Of a DNA stretch of 64,000 nt, positions 11,030-21,339 are shown piece after piece; the first letter of the stretch is position 1; each line of letters starts with the position of its first letter. The notes below the pieces were generated by a model. The model did no database searches and had not been told where the DNA came from. It worked only from the letters and a program-made list of their open reading frames with translations. This stretch comes from Komagataeibacter nataicola. Its GTDB lineage: Bacteria; Pseudomonadota; Alphaproteobacteria; Acetobacterales; Acetobacteraceae. Where the stretch lies: assembly GCF_003207795.1 (NCBI RefSeq), contig NZ_NIRT01000007.1, positions 62,001-126,000 of the forward strand, given 5' to 3'. The position numbers were made by a program, and so were the translations under genes.

Positions 11030-11920
11030 ATGGACCCGGCCCCCGTGCCCCGATCACCCACCTCACCGCGCCCGCTGTCCTTTCAGGGGCTTATCCTGAA
11101 GCTGCACCAGTTCTGGTCCGATCAGGGCTGCGCCATCCTCCAGCCCTATGATACGGAGGTGGGCGCGGGCACGCTCTCGCCGCACACCACGCTGCGCGCC
11201 CTTGGCCCCAAGCCGTGGAAGGCCGCCTACGTGCAGCCGTGCCGCCGCCCGTCGGATGGCCGCTATGGCGAGAACCCCAATCGTCTGCAGCACTATTACC
11301 AGTATCAGGTGCTGCTCAAGCCCACGCCGGAGGAGAGCCAGAAGCTGCTGCTCGACAGCTACCGCGCCATCGGCATCGACCCGCTCGAGCACGACATCCG
11401 CTTCGTGGAAGATGACTGGGAAAACCCCACCATCGGCGCCTGGGGCCTGGGGTGGGAAGTGTGGTGCGATGGCATGGAGGTGACGCAGTTCACCTACTTC
11501 CAGCAGGTTGGCGGCATTCCCACCGTCATGCCCTCCACCGAACTGACCTACGGGCTGGAACGGCTGGCGATGTACGTGCAGGGAATCGAGAATGTCTATG
11601 ACCTCGATTTCAACGGCCAGGGCCTGAAATACGGCGATGTGTTCCTGCGCGCCGAGCAGGACTATTCGCGCCACAACTTCGAGGTGGCGGATGTGGAGAT
11701 GCTGCACCGGCACTTCATTGATGCCGAGCGCGAATCCACCGCCCTTGCCGAGGCCGGTCTGGCCCAGCCCGCCTATGACCAGTGCCTCAAGGCCAGCCAT
11801 CTGTTCAACCTGCTCGACGCGCGCGGCGTGATCAGCGTAAGCGAGCGCGCCGCCTATATCGGCCGCGTGCGCAACCTGGCCAGGCGCTGCTGTGAAACGT
11901 GGCTGGCGGGCGAGGAATAA
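11030..11920 (+). CDS. glyQ: Glycine-tRNA ligase alpha subunit
   Basis: Catalytic subunit of the heterotetrameric bacterial glycyl-tRNA synthetase. The 296 residues match the family. The core begins [19 protein letters not shown] and includes [35 protein letters not shown] and [19 protein letters not shown], all diagnostic of class II GlyQ. The ATG at 11030 has GGAG 10 bases upstream. It is followed 6 bases later by glyS, so the subunits are co-transcribed. Its upstream region contains three inverted repeats that may control expression. Confidence 0.97.
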   Translation: MDPAPVPRSPTSPRPLSFQGLILKLHQFWSDQGCAILQPYDTEVGAGTLSPHTTLRALGPKPWKAAYVQPCRRPSDGRYGENPNRLQHYYQYQVLLKPTPEESQKLLLDSYRAIGIDPLEHDIRFVEDDWENPTIGAWGLGWEVWCDGMEVTQFTYFQQVGGIPTVMPSTELTYGLERLAMYVQGIENVYDLDFNGQGLKYGDVFLRAEQDYSRHNFEVADVEMLHRHFIDAERESTALAEAGLAQPAYDQCLKASHLFNLLDARGVISVSERAAYIGRVRNLARRCCETWLAGEE

Positions 11921-11926
11921 GAGATC

Positions 11927-13987
11927 ATGCCCGAACTGCTTATCGAACTCTTCTCCGAGGAAATTCCGGCCCGCATGCAGGCGCGCGCGGCAGCCGACCT
12001 CGAACGCCTCGTAACCGAGGCGCTGAGCCCCCTCAAGCCGCGCGCGGCTACGGCCTATGCCAGCCCGCGCCGCATTGCGCTCTCGCTCACCGTCGATGCC
12101 ACGGTGCCCGGCAGCACGGTCAATGAGCGCGGCCCGCGTGAAAGCGCGCCCGAAAAGGCGCTTGCCGGCTTCATGCGCAAGCATGGCGTGACACAGGATG
12201 CGCTCGTGGCCGAAAACGGCTTCTGGGTGCTGCACCGCGATATTCCGCCCGTTGATGCCGCAACCCGGATTGCCGATGTGCTGCCCGGCCTGCTGCGCCG
12301 CTTCCCGTGGCCCAAATCCATGCGCTGGGGCGAGGGCAGCGCCTTTACATGGGTGCGCCCGCTGCGCCGCATCGTATGCCTGCTTGATGGGAAGGTGGTC
12401 GATTTCACGCTGGCGGAAGGCGAGGATAACGGCCACGGCCTGAAAGCGGCCAACCTGACCGAAGGCCACCGCTTTACTGCTCCCGGCGCCTTTGCCGTGA
12501 CCGGCACGCAGGACTGGCTGGAAGGCCTGCGCGCCCGCCAGGTCGAGCCCGATGCCGCCCGCCGCCGCACCACCATTGCCGAAGGCGTTGCCCGCCTTGC
12601 GGGCGAGGAAGGGCTGAATGTGGTGGCCGATCCCGGTCTGATCGACGAGGTTGCGGGCCTGACCGAATGGCCGGTGCCCTTCCTTGGCCAGATCGATGAT
12701 GAGTTCATGACCCTGCCGCCCGAGGTGATGCAGGTTTCCATGCGGGTCAACCAGCGCTACTTCGCGCTGCGTAATTCGGATGGGTCGGCAGCACCACGCT
12801 TCGCCTTCGTGGCCAACCTGCTGCCCAGCGATGGCGGGGCGCTGACCATTGCAGGCAACGAGCGCGTGCTGCGCGCCCGCTTTGCCGATGCCCGCCATTT
12901 CTGGGATCTTGACCGCGCAAACACGCTAGCCAGCCGCGTGCCGGCACTCGACCGCATCGTGTTCCACGCAAGCCTGGGCAGCCAGGGCGAGCGCGTGAAG
13001 CGCATCGTGCGGCTGGCGGGCATTCTTGCGGACATGACCGGGGCCGATCAGGCACAGGCCGAGCGCGCGGCCCTGCTGTGCAAGGCGGACCTCACCACCG
13101 GCATGGTTGGCGAGTTCCCCGAACTTCAGGGCATCATGGGGGCCTATTACGCCCGCCATGATGGCGAACCCGCCGCTGTTGCCGATGCCATCGGCGCGCA
13201 TTACATGCCTCGCGGGCCGCTTGACGCGGCGCCAACCGCCCCGGTCTCGGTAGCCGTAGCGCTGGCCGACAAGATCGACATGCTGGTGGCCTTCTTCGCC
13301 GCAGGCGAGAAGCCGGGCGGCTCGGGCGATCCGTATGCGCTGCGCCGTGCAGCACTTGGCGTGATCCGCATCATCCGTGAAAACGGACTGCGGCTGGATC
13401 TGGCCAAGGTGTTCTGGGAGGCGGCACAGGGCCTGCCCGAGGCCCTGCGCCTTGCGCCCGATCTGGACGTGCTGCCCGAATTCGTGGCTGACCGCCTGCG
13501 CGTGCAGTTGCGTGGCGAGGGCGCACGGCATGACATTCTGGCCGCCGTATCAGTGGGCAACACCGATACCGACATCGTGCGCCTGCTGGCCCGCGCCAGG
13601 GCCATTGCCGACATGCTGGAAACTGATGACGGGCGCAACATGCTCGCCGCCACCAAGCGTGCCGCCAATATCCTGCGCATCGAGGACCGCAAGGACGGCC
13701 CGCATGAAGGCACGCCCAACCCGGCGCTGTACACCCAGCCCGAGGAAAAGGCGCTGGCCGACCAGCTTGCCACGACCATCCCTGCCGTCGAGCAGGCCAC
13801 GGCACAGGAACGCTACGCCGATGCCATGCGCGATGTCGCGGCCCTGCGCCCCGCACTCGACCAGTTCTTTGACAAGGTGACGGTCAACGACAACGACCCC
13901 GCCATCCGCGCCAACCGCCTGCGCCTGCTGTCGGAACTGTGCCGCATGACGGTACTGATCGCCGATTTCAGCCAGATCGAAGGCTGA
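11927..13987 (+). CDS. glyS: Glycine-tRNA ligase beta subunit
   Basis: Beta subunit of glycyl-tRNA synthetase, needed for tRNA binding and activity with GlyQ. The 686 residues are the normal length. The N-terminus MPELLIELFSEEIPARMQ is the standard opening. LPKSMRWG-like (RFPWPKSMRWGEG), FVANLLPSDGG and the HD-like/anticodon-binding C-terminal part (DKVTVNDNDPAIRANRLRLL) are typical of the family. The gene sits 6 bases behind glyQ. A near-consensus dispersed element lies just after the stop and probably terminates both glyQS and the convergent operon. Confidence 0.97.
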   Translation: MPELLIELFSEEIPARMQARAAADLERLVTEALSPLKPRAATAYASPRRIALSLTVDATVPGSTVNERGPRESAPEKALAGFMRKHGVTQDALVAENGFWVLHRDIPPVDAATRIADVLPGLLRRFPWPKSMRWGEGSAFTWVRPLRRIVCLLDGKVVDFTLAEGEDNGHGLKAANLTEGHRFTAPGAFAVTGTQDWLEGLRARQVEPDAARRRTTIAEGVARLAGEEGLNVVADPGLIDEVAGLTEWPVPFLGQIDDEFMTLPPEVMQVSMRVNQRYFALRNSDGSAAPRFAFVANLLPSDGGALTIAGNERVLRARFADARHFWDLDRANTLASRVPALDRIVFHASLGSQGERVKRIVRLAGILADMTGADQAQAERAALLCKADLTTGMVGEFPELQGIMGAYYARHDGEPAAVADAIGAHYMPRGPLDAAPTAPVSVAVALADKIDMLVAFFAAGEKPGGSGDPYALRRAALGVIRIIRENGLRLDLAKVFWEAAQGLPEALRLAPDLDVLPEFVADRLRVQLRGEGARHDILAAVSVGNTDTDIVRLLARARAIADMLETDDGRNMLAATKRAANILRIEDRKDGPHEGTPNPALYTQPEEKALADQLATTIPAVEQATAQERYADAMRDVAALRPALDQFFDKVTVNDNDPAIRANRLRLLSELCRMTVLIADFSQIEG

Positions 13988-14001
13988 AATTTAAAAACAA
14001 T

Positions 14002-14081
14002 AAAAGTTTTTGGGTGCCGCCTTTTTTCAAAAAGGCGGCATTTTTTTAAGCTTTTTGAAAAAAGCTTTACCAAAAACTTTT
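14002..14081 (+). repeat. Dispersed two-hairpin element, copy 3
   Basis: Near-ideal 80-base copy: outer arms AAAAGTTTTTGG and CCAAAAACTTTT, GC-rich hairpin GCCGCCTTTTTTCAAAAAGG (continuing CGGC) and AT-rich hairpin AAGCTTTTTGAAAAAAGCTT. It lies between convergent glyS and the DUF3293 gene. GC hairpin first. Confidence 0.93.
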
Positions 14082-14095
14082 GTCTGATTCCCGGT

Positions 14096-14488
14096 TCAGG
14101 CTAGGTACACCAGCCGCGCGGGCCGGTTGCCATGCACCACCACCACGGCATTCTGCCGGAACCGCCGCGCGAGTACCAGCCCACGCGCAAGGTCCACCCG
14201 CACGCCATAAAGCGGCTCGGACCATCGACCCAGCCGCCCCGCCCCCAACGCATGGGGCAGCCCGTGCAGGGCGCGGGCCAGATGCGCCATCATGCGCCGG
14301 TTCCAGCCATCGGGCCGCAGCCTGCCACCAGGATTGCACGCACTGAGCAGAATAATATCGCCCGCAGGCACGCGGCCCCGCCAGCGCGGCCTGTGCCCAA
14401 TGCGAATGACCGGCAGGCCCGCCACATGATAGGTGCTGAGCCGGTAGGAACGGTGAATGGCAGGCGTGGGCGGCACGATGGCCGCCAT
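14096..14488 (-). CDS. DUF3293 domain protein
   Basis: 130 residues from the ATG at 14488. The sequence has the DUF3293 pattern as I recall it: a Tyr/Thr-containing start (YRLSTYHVAG), ILLSACNPGGR, then a Trp-Asn-Arg segment (WNRRMMAHL), a SEPLYGV segment and a C-terminal VLARRFRQNAVVVV. The function of the family is not known to me. Its start overlaps the rodA stop by one base (TGATG), so it is the last gene of the mre/mrd operon, translated by reinitiation. A longer in-frame start at 14542 lies inside rodA and is less likely. Confidence 0.75.
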   Translation of the reverse strand: MAAIVPPTPAIHRSYRLSTYHVAGLPVIRIGHRPRWRGRVPAGDIILLSACNPGGRLRPDGWNRRMMAHLARALHGLPHALGAGRLGRWSEPLYGVRVDLARGLVLARRFRQNAVVVVHGNRPARLVYLA

Positions 14489-15645
14489 CAGTCCTTTTCC
14501 CCCGGCGTGGTCTCGCCAAAGGTGGAATTGCGATGCACCCACGCCGACATGAGCAGCCCGAAGCCAAACATGACCATGAGCATGGCCGACCCGCCATAGG
14601 AGATGAGCGGCAGCGGCACGCCACCCACCGGGATTGCCCCCATCACCATGGACAGGTTGACCGCGCAGTAGAGGAAAAAGTTCATGGAAATGCCAAGCCC
14701 GAGCAGCCGCCCGAACTGGTTACGGCTGCGCATGGCAATCAGCATGCCGCCAAACACCAGCAGCAGCAGCATGCCGATCACGGTAATGCCGCCCACATAT
14801 CCCCATTCCTCTGCAATCATGGTGAAGATGAAGTCGGTCTGCTTTTCAGGCAGGAAGTTGAGCTGCCCCTGCGTGCCGCGCAGGTAGCCCTGCCCCCACA
14901 TGCCGCCCGACCCCAGCGCGATCTTGGACTGGATGATGTTGTAGCCCGCACCCAGCGGGTCGCTCTCGGGGTGGAGGAAGGTGGTCACCCGCGCCTTCTG
15001 GTAATCATGCAGATGGCCGTAGGCGATCCTGGCCAGAAAAGGCATGGGCAGCACCAGCAGCGCGATCTGCCACAGCCGCATGCCCGCGCCAAAGAACATG
15101 CTCGCCCCCACCGTGCCGATGATGACGGCGGTGCCCAGGTTAGGCTCCTTGAGCACAAGGGCGACCGGCAGCAGCACCATGAGCGCAGGCGGCACCAGCA
15201 TGAGCGGGTTGCCCATGCTGCGGTAACTGATCTTGTGAAACCACGAGGCCAGCATGAGCACCAGCGCGATCTTGGCCAGTTCCGAGGGCTGGACCTGCAT
15301 GCCGCCCAGCATCAGCCACCGCTCCGCCCCCTTGCCCACATGCCCCATGCGCAGCACCGCAACGAGCAGGATGAGCGAGAAGATGTAAAGCGGCCACGCC
15401 ATGCGCACCAAAATGGCCGGGCTCATCAATGCTATGCCCAGCATCATGACCAGACCAAAGCAGAAGCGGATGGATTGCGGCCCGGCAAACGGCCGCGACG
15501 TGCCGCCACCAGCCGAATACAGCGCCCCGTAGCCAATCACCGCCAGCGCGCAGATCAGCAGCACATACAGCCAGTTGACCTGCCACAGCTTGGTCAGGAT
15601 CTGGAAATTGGGTTCGGCGCGCAGCAGGCGCTTCTGGAATTTCAT
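14488..15645 (-). CDS. rodA: Rod-shape determining SEDS peptidoglycan polymerase RodA
   Basis: Integral membrane glycosyltransferase of the SEDS family that polymerises lipid II in the elongasome with its partner PBP2. The sequence is mostly hydrophobic, with about ten membrane helices. The family signature IPVGGVPLPLISYGGSA lies near the C-terminus, and WLMLGGMQVQPSELAKIALV in the middle. The start at 15645 (MKFQKRLLRAEP) is chosen because GGAG lies just upstream; an in-frame ATG at 15672 adds nine residues. The product is 385 residues. It lies directly downstream of mrdA and overlaps the next gene by one base. Confidence 0.95.
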   Translation of the reverse strand: MKFQKRLLRAEPNFQILTKLWQVNWLYVLLICALAVIGYGALYSAGGGTSRPFAGPQSIRFCFGLVMMLGIALMSPAILVRMAWPLYIFSLILLVAVLRMGHVGKGAERWLMLGGMQVQPSELAKIALVLMLASWFHKISYRSMGNPLMLVPPALMVLLPVALVLKEPNLGTAVIIGTVGASMFFGAGMRLWQIALLVLPMPFLARIAYGHLHDYQKARVTTFLHPESDPLGAGYNIIQSKIALGSGGMWGQGYLRGTQGQLNFLPEKQTDFIFTMIAEEWGYVGGITVIGMLLLLVFGGMLIAMRSRNQFGRLLGLGISMNFFLYCAVNLSMVMGAIPVGGVPLPLISYGGSAMLMVMFGFGLLMSAWVHRNSTFGETTPGEKD

Positions 15646-15693
15646 TCCATTCTCCACAACAGGCGCGGGCATGGCGGGGGCGCTTGGCCCGTA

Positions 15694-17613
15694 TCAGTCC
15701 ACCTCGGCCTGCGCGACTTCCTGGCCCGGCGGTTCGCGGTGGTTGACCGGATCACGGCGCAGGGTATCGGTCATGATATCACGCGCAAGGGGGGCCGCGA
15801 CATCAGCACCTGCATTGCCATGCTCGATCACCACCGCCGTGGCATAGCGCGGCGCGTCATAGGGCGCAAAGCAGATGAACAGCGCATGGGGCCGGTATTC
15901 CCACGGCAGGTTGGCAGAGTTGAAGTGCCCGCTCTCGCGCATGGCGCGCGAAACACGCCGCACCTGCGCCGAGCCGGTCTTGCCCGCCATCTGCACGCCC
16001 GGAATGTCCAGCCGCGCCTTGGGTGCGGTGCCGCCCTCCTCGTTCACCACGGCGTACATGCCCGCCCTGATGTCCGCGAAGAAATGTTCGGGCATGTCCA
16101 TGCCCGGCGCGCGGCCAAGGTCGGTCAGGTCCGCCATGCGGCCCGCCACCGAGCGGATCAGGTGCGGCTGCACGTTGCGCCCCGTGGCGATGCGCGAGGC
16201 ATAGGTGGCGAGTTGCAGTGGCGTCACCTGCACGAAACCCTGCCCGATGCCGCTGACAATGGTGTCGCCGCCATTCCAGTGGTGGCCATGTGCGCGCCGC
16301 CATGTGGGCGTGGGGATCAGCCCCTGGCGCACATGCGGCAGTTCGATCTCGGGCAGCCTGGCGCCAAGGCCAAACAGTTCTGACGTGGCCGCAATAGGGT
16401 CCATGCCGGTGCGGCGTGCGACTTCATAAAAGAACACGTCGCACGAATATTTCAGCCCCTGCCGCAGGTTGATCGTGCCATGCCCGTAGCGCGACCAGCA
16501 GTGAAAACGCGTGCCGCCCACATCGATATAGCCGGGGCAGGTAATGCGGTCGGACGGGGAGAGCGTGCCCGCGCGCAACGCCGCCATGGCCACGGCAGGC
16601 TTGAAGGTGGAGCCAGGTGGATACAGCCCCGACACCGCCTTGTTGATGAGCGGGGTCTGGCTGTTGTTGGTCCACTCGATCCACTGCGCCTGACTTACGC
16701 CGCTATCGAACAGCGAGGGGTCGAAGGAGGGGTTGCTGACCATGGCCAGCACCTCGCCATTGCGGCAGTCCATCACCACCGCGCTGGCCGACTGGTCGCC
16801 AATGCGGCCAAGCACCTGCTGCTGCAGGCCGCTATCAATGGTCAGCGCGATCTCGTCACCCGCGAGGCCGGGGTCACGGTCAAGCTCGGCCATGACGCGG
16901 CCCACCGCGTTGACCTCCATCTCCACCGAGCCCACCTGCCCGCGCAGGTTCAGGTCCTGTGTCTGCTCAATGCCCGAGCGCCCCACGCGCATGCCCGGCA
17001 GGGCGAGTTCGGCATTATGCACCACGTCCTTTTCGGCCGGGGGCGCGACATAGCCCACCACATGCGCCATGAGCGGGCCGAAGGGATAGACGCGCGTGGT
17101 GCCCACATCGATCAGCACGCCCGGCAGCGAGGGCATGTTGAGTTCCAGCCGCGCCATGTCATCCCATGACAGGAAATCACGCAGCATGATGGGGATGAAC
17201 CGCCGCTTGTGGCGCAGTTCATGCTCAATGCGCACGCTGTCGCGCGGCTCGAGCGGCACAAGCTGGGCAAAACGCTCGAGCGTGCCGTTGATGTCGCTGG
17301 TTTCCTCGGCCAGCAGCAGGGCGCGCCAGTTGATGCGGTTGGCCGCGACCGAGATGCCGAACCGGTCGGTAATGCGCCCGCGCGGCGGGGCGAAGAAGCG
17401 TTTGCTCAGGCGGTTGTTTTCCGCAAGCTTCGCATAATGGCTGCCGTTGAGAACCTGAAGCCCGTACAGACGTTCACCCAATGCACCGAGCACCGCGCCC
17501 TGGGCTGCCATGAGCAGCAGGGCGCGACGGGTAAAGACGCCACGGGAGGGATTCTTGCCCTCCTCCGGGCGCGACATGAGCCGGTTGCCGGATTTCTTCT
17601 TGCGTAACTTCAT
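15694..17613 (-). CDS. mrdA: Penicillin-binding protein 2 (elongation transpeptidase)
   Basis: Class B transpeptidase that cross-links peptidoglycan during side-wall growth, paired with RodA. The 639 residues include a Lys/Arg-rich cytoplasmic start, one membrane helix at about residues 29-47 (RALLLMAAQGAVLGALG), the PBP dimerisation domain, and a transpeptidase domain with PPGSTFKP (SxxK, catalytic Ser), KYSCDVFFYEV (the SxD form, which I recall as usual in PBP2) and AGKTGSAQV (KTG). A Pro/Glu-rich tail ends the protein. It lies 34 bases downstream of mreD and upstream of rodA. Confidence 0.96.
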   Translation of the reverse strand: MKLRKKKSGNRLMSRPEEGKNPSRGVFTRRALLLMAAQGAVLGALGERLYGLQVLNGSHYAKLAENNRLSKRFFAPPRGRITDRFGISVAANRINWRALLLAEETSDINGTLERFAQLVPLEPRDSVRIEHELRHKRRFIPIMLRDFLSWDDMARLELNMPSLPGVLIDVGTTRVYPFGPLMAHVVGYVAPPAEKDVVHNAELALPGMRVGRSGIEQTQDLNLRGQVGSVEMEVNAVGRVMAELDRDPGLAGDEIALTIDSGLQQQVLGRIGDQSASAVVMDCRNGEVLAMVSNPSFDPSLFDSGVSQAQWIEWTNNSQTPLINKAVSGLYPPGSTFKPAVAMAALRAGTLSPSDRITCPGYIDVGGTRFHCWSRYGHGTINLRQGLKYSCDVFFYEVARRTGMDPIAATSELFGLGARLPEIELPHVRQGLIPTPTWRRAHGHHWNGGDTIVSGIGQGFVQVTPLQLATYASRIATGRNVQPHLIRSVAGRMADLTDLGRAPGMDMPEHFFADIRAGMYAVVNEEGGTAPKARLDIPGVQMAGKTGSAQVRRVSRAMRESGHFNSANLPWEYRPHALFICFAPYDAPRYATAVVIEHGNAGADVAAPLARDIMTDTLRRDPVNHREPPGQEVAQAEVD

Positions 17614-17647
17614 TTACTCATCCGGCACGCAGGCCGTGGCACCGGCT

Positions 17648-18214
17648 TCAGGCGCGGTCCGCGTTATTGACGACAAAGCGGTAGGTCCAGACAAACCCCA
17701 CATACAGGACAGGGAAACTGCCAAAGGCCAGGACTGTCTCGAACACAAAGGGCAGGAACTCCACAATATGCAGCGCCAGCGCGCAGCACAGCACCCATTG
17801 TAGCGCCGTAACGCCCACCATCACCACGCCAAACACAAGCCACAGAACAAAAAAATTAACTCTTGCCAGCGTATAGCGCCCGGACAGGGCCACACCATGC
17901 ACGATCAGCATCATGAGCAGCATGACCCCCGCCGGGCCAAAACTCAGGATATCGGCCCAGATGCCCAGCACGAACACCGCAAGCGAGGGCATGAGCGCCG
18001 GCACGAACACCGACCACAGGAAAATGGTGGCCATGATGATGGCGGGCATGAGCTCGACCTGACCGGGCAGGTTGAGCGGCGCCGAAAGCACCAGCGTTGC
18101 AAAGAACACGAACAGGAACGGCACGCTGCTGCGCACGCCATGGTCGATACGGTAGCCCAGCCCCGAGCGGGGATGGATGCCGGGGCGGATCGGGGGTGGG
18201 GTGAAGGTCTTCAT
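17648..18214 (-). CDS. mreD: Rod shape-determining protein MreD
   Basis: Small integral membrane component of the MreBCD elongation complex. The product has 188 residues with several predicted helices (SSVPFLFVFFATLVLSA, AIIMATIFLWSVFVPAL, SLAVFVLGIWADILS and others). The segment LGIWADILSFGPAG is the family's characteristic half-conserved motif. Identification rests on this plus position between mreC and mrdA, because MreD sequences are variable. Its ATG overlaps the mreC stop by 4 bases, indicating translational coupling. Confidence 0.9.
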   Translation of the reverse strand: MKTFTPPPIRPGIHPRSGLGYRIDHGVRSSVPFLFVFFATLVLSAPLNLPGQVELMPAIIMATIFLWSVFVPALMPSLAVFVLGIWADILSFGPAGVMLLMMLIVHGVALSGRYTLARVNFFVLWLVFGVVMVGVTALQWVLCCALALHIVEFLPFVFETVLAFGSFPVLYVGFVWTYRFVVNNADRA

Positions 18215-19113
18215 CCGTGCAGGCCCTGATCGGAGTGCGTGGGCAGGGGCATCGTCCCCCCGCCTGAAGGCAGCGGCACGCGGCCCGGCGCATCGGGCGG
18301 CACCACGCTATCTTCATAATCGAACACGCGCAGCATATCGACATGATCGAGATCAGCCGCGGGCACCACCACCGGCTGGCCGGGGCGCAGGTAGTGCACA
18401 TGCCCCACCGGCAGACCGGCGGGCAGGCTCTCGATCTCGCCATTGGTCACGACACGCTCGCCCTCGATCGGTACATTATCCTGCGGGTAGAAGATAATGC
18501 GCGGCAGGGCCGAGTTGTCACCCGCCATGATGGCCGCCGCATGGCTTGATTCCAGCGTGACCGGCAGGCGGCTTGACGAATCGGTAATGAGCAGCACGCG
18601 CGCCGAGCGCCGCCCCACCTCGGTCACGCGCCCCACCAGCCCCGCGCCATCAAGGGCGATGCCGCCCTTGCGCACCGCCGTATCAGGGTTGAGGGACAGC
18701 AGCACCGCGCGCGCGTAAAGCCCGCTGGTGTCGCGCACCACCCGCCCGCTGACAAAAGTGGGCGCGTTATCGGGAATCCAGTGCAGGTTGGCCTTCAGCG
18801 TCGCGTTTTCATCAGCCAGCGCTGCCGCCACGTCATACCAGTGGCGCAGCGATGTGTTCTCGGCGCGCAGGCGGATGTTCTCGGCTTCGAGGTTGCGGAT
18901 ATCCTGCAGGTTGCCCGACACCCAGCGCAGTTTTTCCTGCGGCCAGGCCACCAGCCCGTAGGCGGGGGCGAGCAGGTCGGCGGTGTTCATGCGCAGCTTT
19001 TCGATCAGGCCACGATCGGCCTTGCCAAGCAGGATGACACCGCAGGCCACGAGAATGAGGGCAGGCAGCACAAGCTTGCCCAATGCCTGGCGGAACTGAA
19101 TGGAGACAGGCAT
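18211..19113 (-). CDS. mreC: Cell shape-determining protein MreC
   Basis: Bitopic inner-membrane protein that links MreB filaments to the periplasmic synthesis enzymes. The product is 300 residues from the ATG at 19113; a GTG one codon earlier is also possible. There is one N-terminal membrane helix (LVLPALILVACGVILLG, about residues 15-31), a coiled coil (LRAENTSLRHWYD and following) and a periplasmic beta-rich domain with GLVGRVTEVGRRSARVLLITD, the best conserved MreC block. The C-terminus is Pro/Ser-rich. It is 134 bases after mreB and overlaps mreD by 4 bases. Confidence 0.95.
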   Translation of the reverse strand: MPVSIQFRQALGKLVLPALILVACGVILLGKADRGLIEKLRMNTADLLAPAYGLVAWPQEKLRWVSGNLQDIRNLEAENIRLRAENTSLRHWYDVAAALADENATLKANLHWIPDNAPTFVSGRVVRDTSGLYARAVLLSLNPDTAVRKGGIALDGAGLVGRVTEVGRRSARVLLITDSSSRLPVTLESSHAAAIMAGDNSALPRIIFYPQDNVPIEGERVVTNGEIESLPAGLPVGHVHYLRPGQPVVVPAADLDHVDMLRVFDYEDSVVPPDAPGRVPLPSGGGTMPLPTHSDQGLHG

Positions 19114-19250
19114 CACGCACGCACCCCACGCACGGCGGCGGCGTCGTGCCGGTCGGATCGTTCACTCCTGCCTGCTCGCCGGACCTGCATCGTCCTGCGT
19201 CTCCCCCCTCGGCACGCCGCCCTGCCTTGCGCCGTGGGCGGCGACCGTCA

Positions 19251-20610
<1,360 letters not shown>

Positions 20611-21174
20611 ATGAAGACTTCATCGCCCCGCATGACCATTCGCCCGGCACTGCTGCTTGCGGCGACAATGTGCCTCGGCCTTGGCGCATGCGAGGACACG
20701 CGCGACCCCGGCCAGCGCGCCATTGGCGGCGGGCTGCTTGGCGCGGGCGGCGGCGCGCTGATCGGCGGACTGGCGGGCGGCGGGCAGGGTGCCGCGATTG
20801 GCGCGCTGGCCGGAGCGGCGGGGGGCGCTGCCGTCGGCGCCGCCACCACGCCACGCAACCGCCCCCGTGGCGAGGCCCCTTCCACCGTATGCGCGGGGGG
20901 CCGGGTGCTGCCGCCAGGCTATGGGCCGCAGAGCTGCCCCGAGGCCGCGGGCCAGCGCGCGGGTTATGGCAGCCAGCGCGGTTACGCCAGCCCCAGCTAC
21001 CCCCAGCAGGGCGGGTATGGGCAAGGGGCCTATGGCCAGGGTGGATACAGCCAGGGCGGATATGACCAGAGCGGCTATTACGGCCAGCAGCAGGGTGGCT
21101 ATGCCCAGCCCTATGGCTACGGGCAGGAAGGCAGCAGCTACCCGCAGGGCTACGAAGGCGAAGGCGGCTACTGA
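20611..21174 (+). CDS. Glycine-zipper lipoprotein with Tyr/Gly/Gln repeat tail
   Basis: 187 residues. The signal peptide has a lipobox (LGLGAC, Cys27), so it is probably an outer-membrane or periplasmic lipoprotein. Residues about 38-77 are a glycine zipper (AIGGGLLGAGGGALIGGLAG), a pattern found in outer-membrane proteins such as the 17-kDa antigen type. The second half is a low-complexity series of short Gly-Tyr-Gln units (QGGYGQGAYGQGGY and similar). The single Cys pair (STVCAGG, QSCPEA) could form a disulfide. Function is not known. An upstream GGAG lies at about 20593. A strong hairpin follows the stop. Confidence 0.8.
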   Translation: MKTSSPRMTIRPALLLAATMCLGLGACEDTRDPGQRAIGGGLLGAGGGALIGGLAGGGQGAAIGALAGAAGGAAVGAATTPRNRPRGEAPSTVCAGGRVLPPGYGPQSCPEAAGQRAGYGSQRGYASPSYPQQGGYGQGAYGQGGYSQGGYDQSGYYGQQQGGYAQPYGYGQEGSSYPQGYEGEGGY

Positions 21175-21186
21175 GCCGCCCCGAAA

Positions 21187-21229
21187 CACAACACCCCGCC
21201 GCGTTACAACATCACGGCGGGGTGTTGTG
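21187..21229 (+). terminator. Perfect 15-bp hairpin after lipoprotein gene
   Basis: CACAACACCCCGCCG at 21187-21201 pairs perfectly with CGGCGGGGTGTTGTG at 21215-21229, with a 13-base loop. There is no T-run, so it may act as a Rho-dependent end or mRNA-stabilising structure. Confidence 0.6.
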
Positions 21230-21250
21230 GCGGCATCGGCCACCTGTAAT

Positions 21251-21333
21251 GAAAGTCTCGGGCTGCTGCCTTTAATTTAATAAAGGCAGCGTTTTACCAG
21301 GCTTCTTTAAAAAAAGCCTCACCAAAACCTTTT
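21251..21333 (+). repeat. Dispersed two-hairpin element, copy 4 (with compensatory changes)
   Basis: A diverged copy whose stems stay paired: GCTGCCTTTA/TAAAGGCAGC and AGGCTTCTTT/AAAAAGCCT, then CACCAAAACCTTTT. It lies between the convergent lipoprotein gene and leuA. GC hairpin first. Confidence 0.8.
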
Positions 21334-21339
21334 CTTTAC

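Noticed and set aside
11063-12898. 611-codon minus-strand open frame antisense to glyQ/glyS
   Set aside because: Shadow frame; the plus strand has unmistakable GlyQ and GlyS.
14533-16383. 616-codon plus-strand open frame antisense to rodA and mrdA
   Set aside because: His/Arg/Gln-rich composition typical of a GC-rich shadow frame; the opposite strand encodes clear RodA and PBP2.
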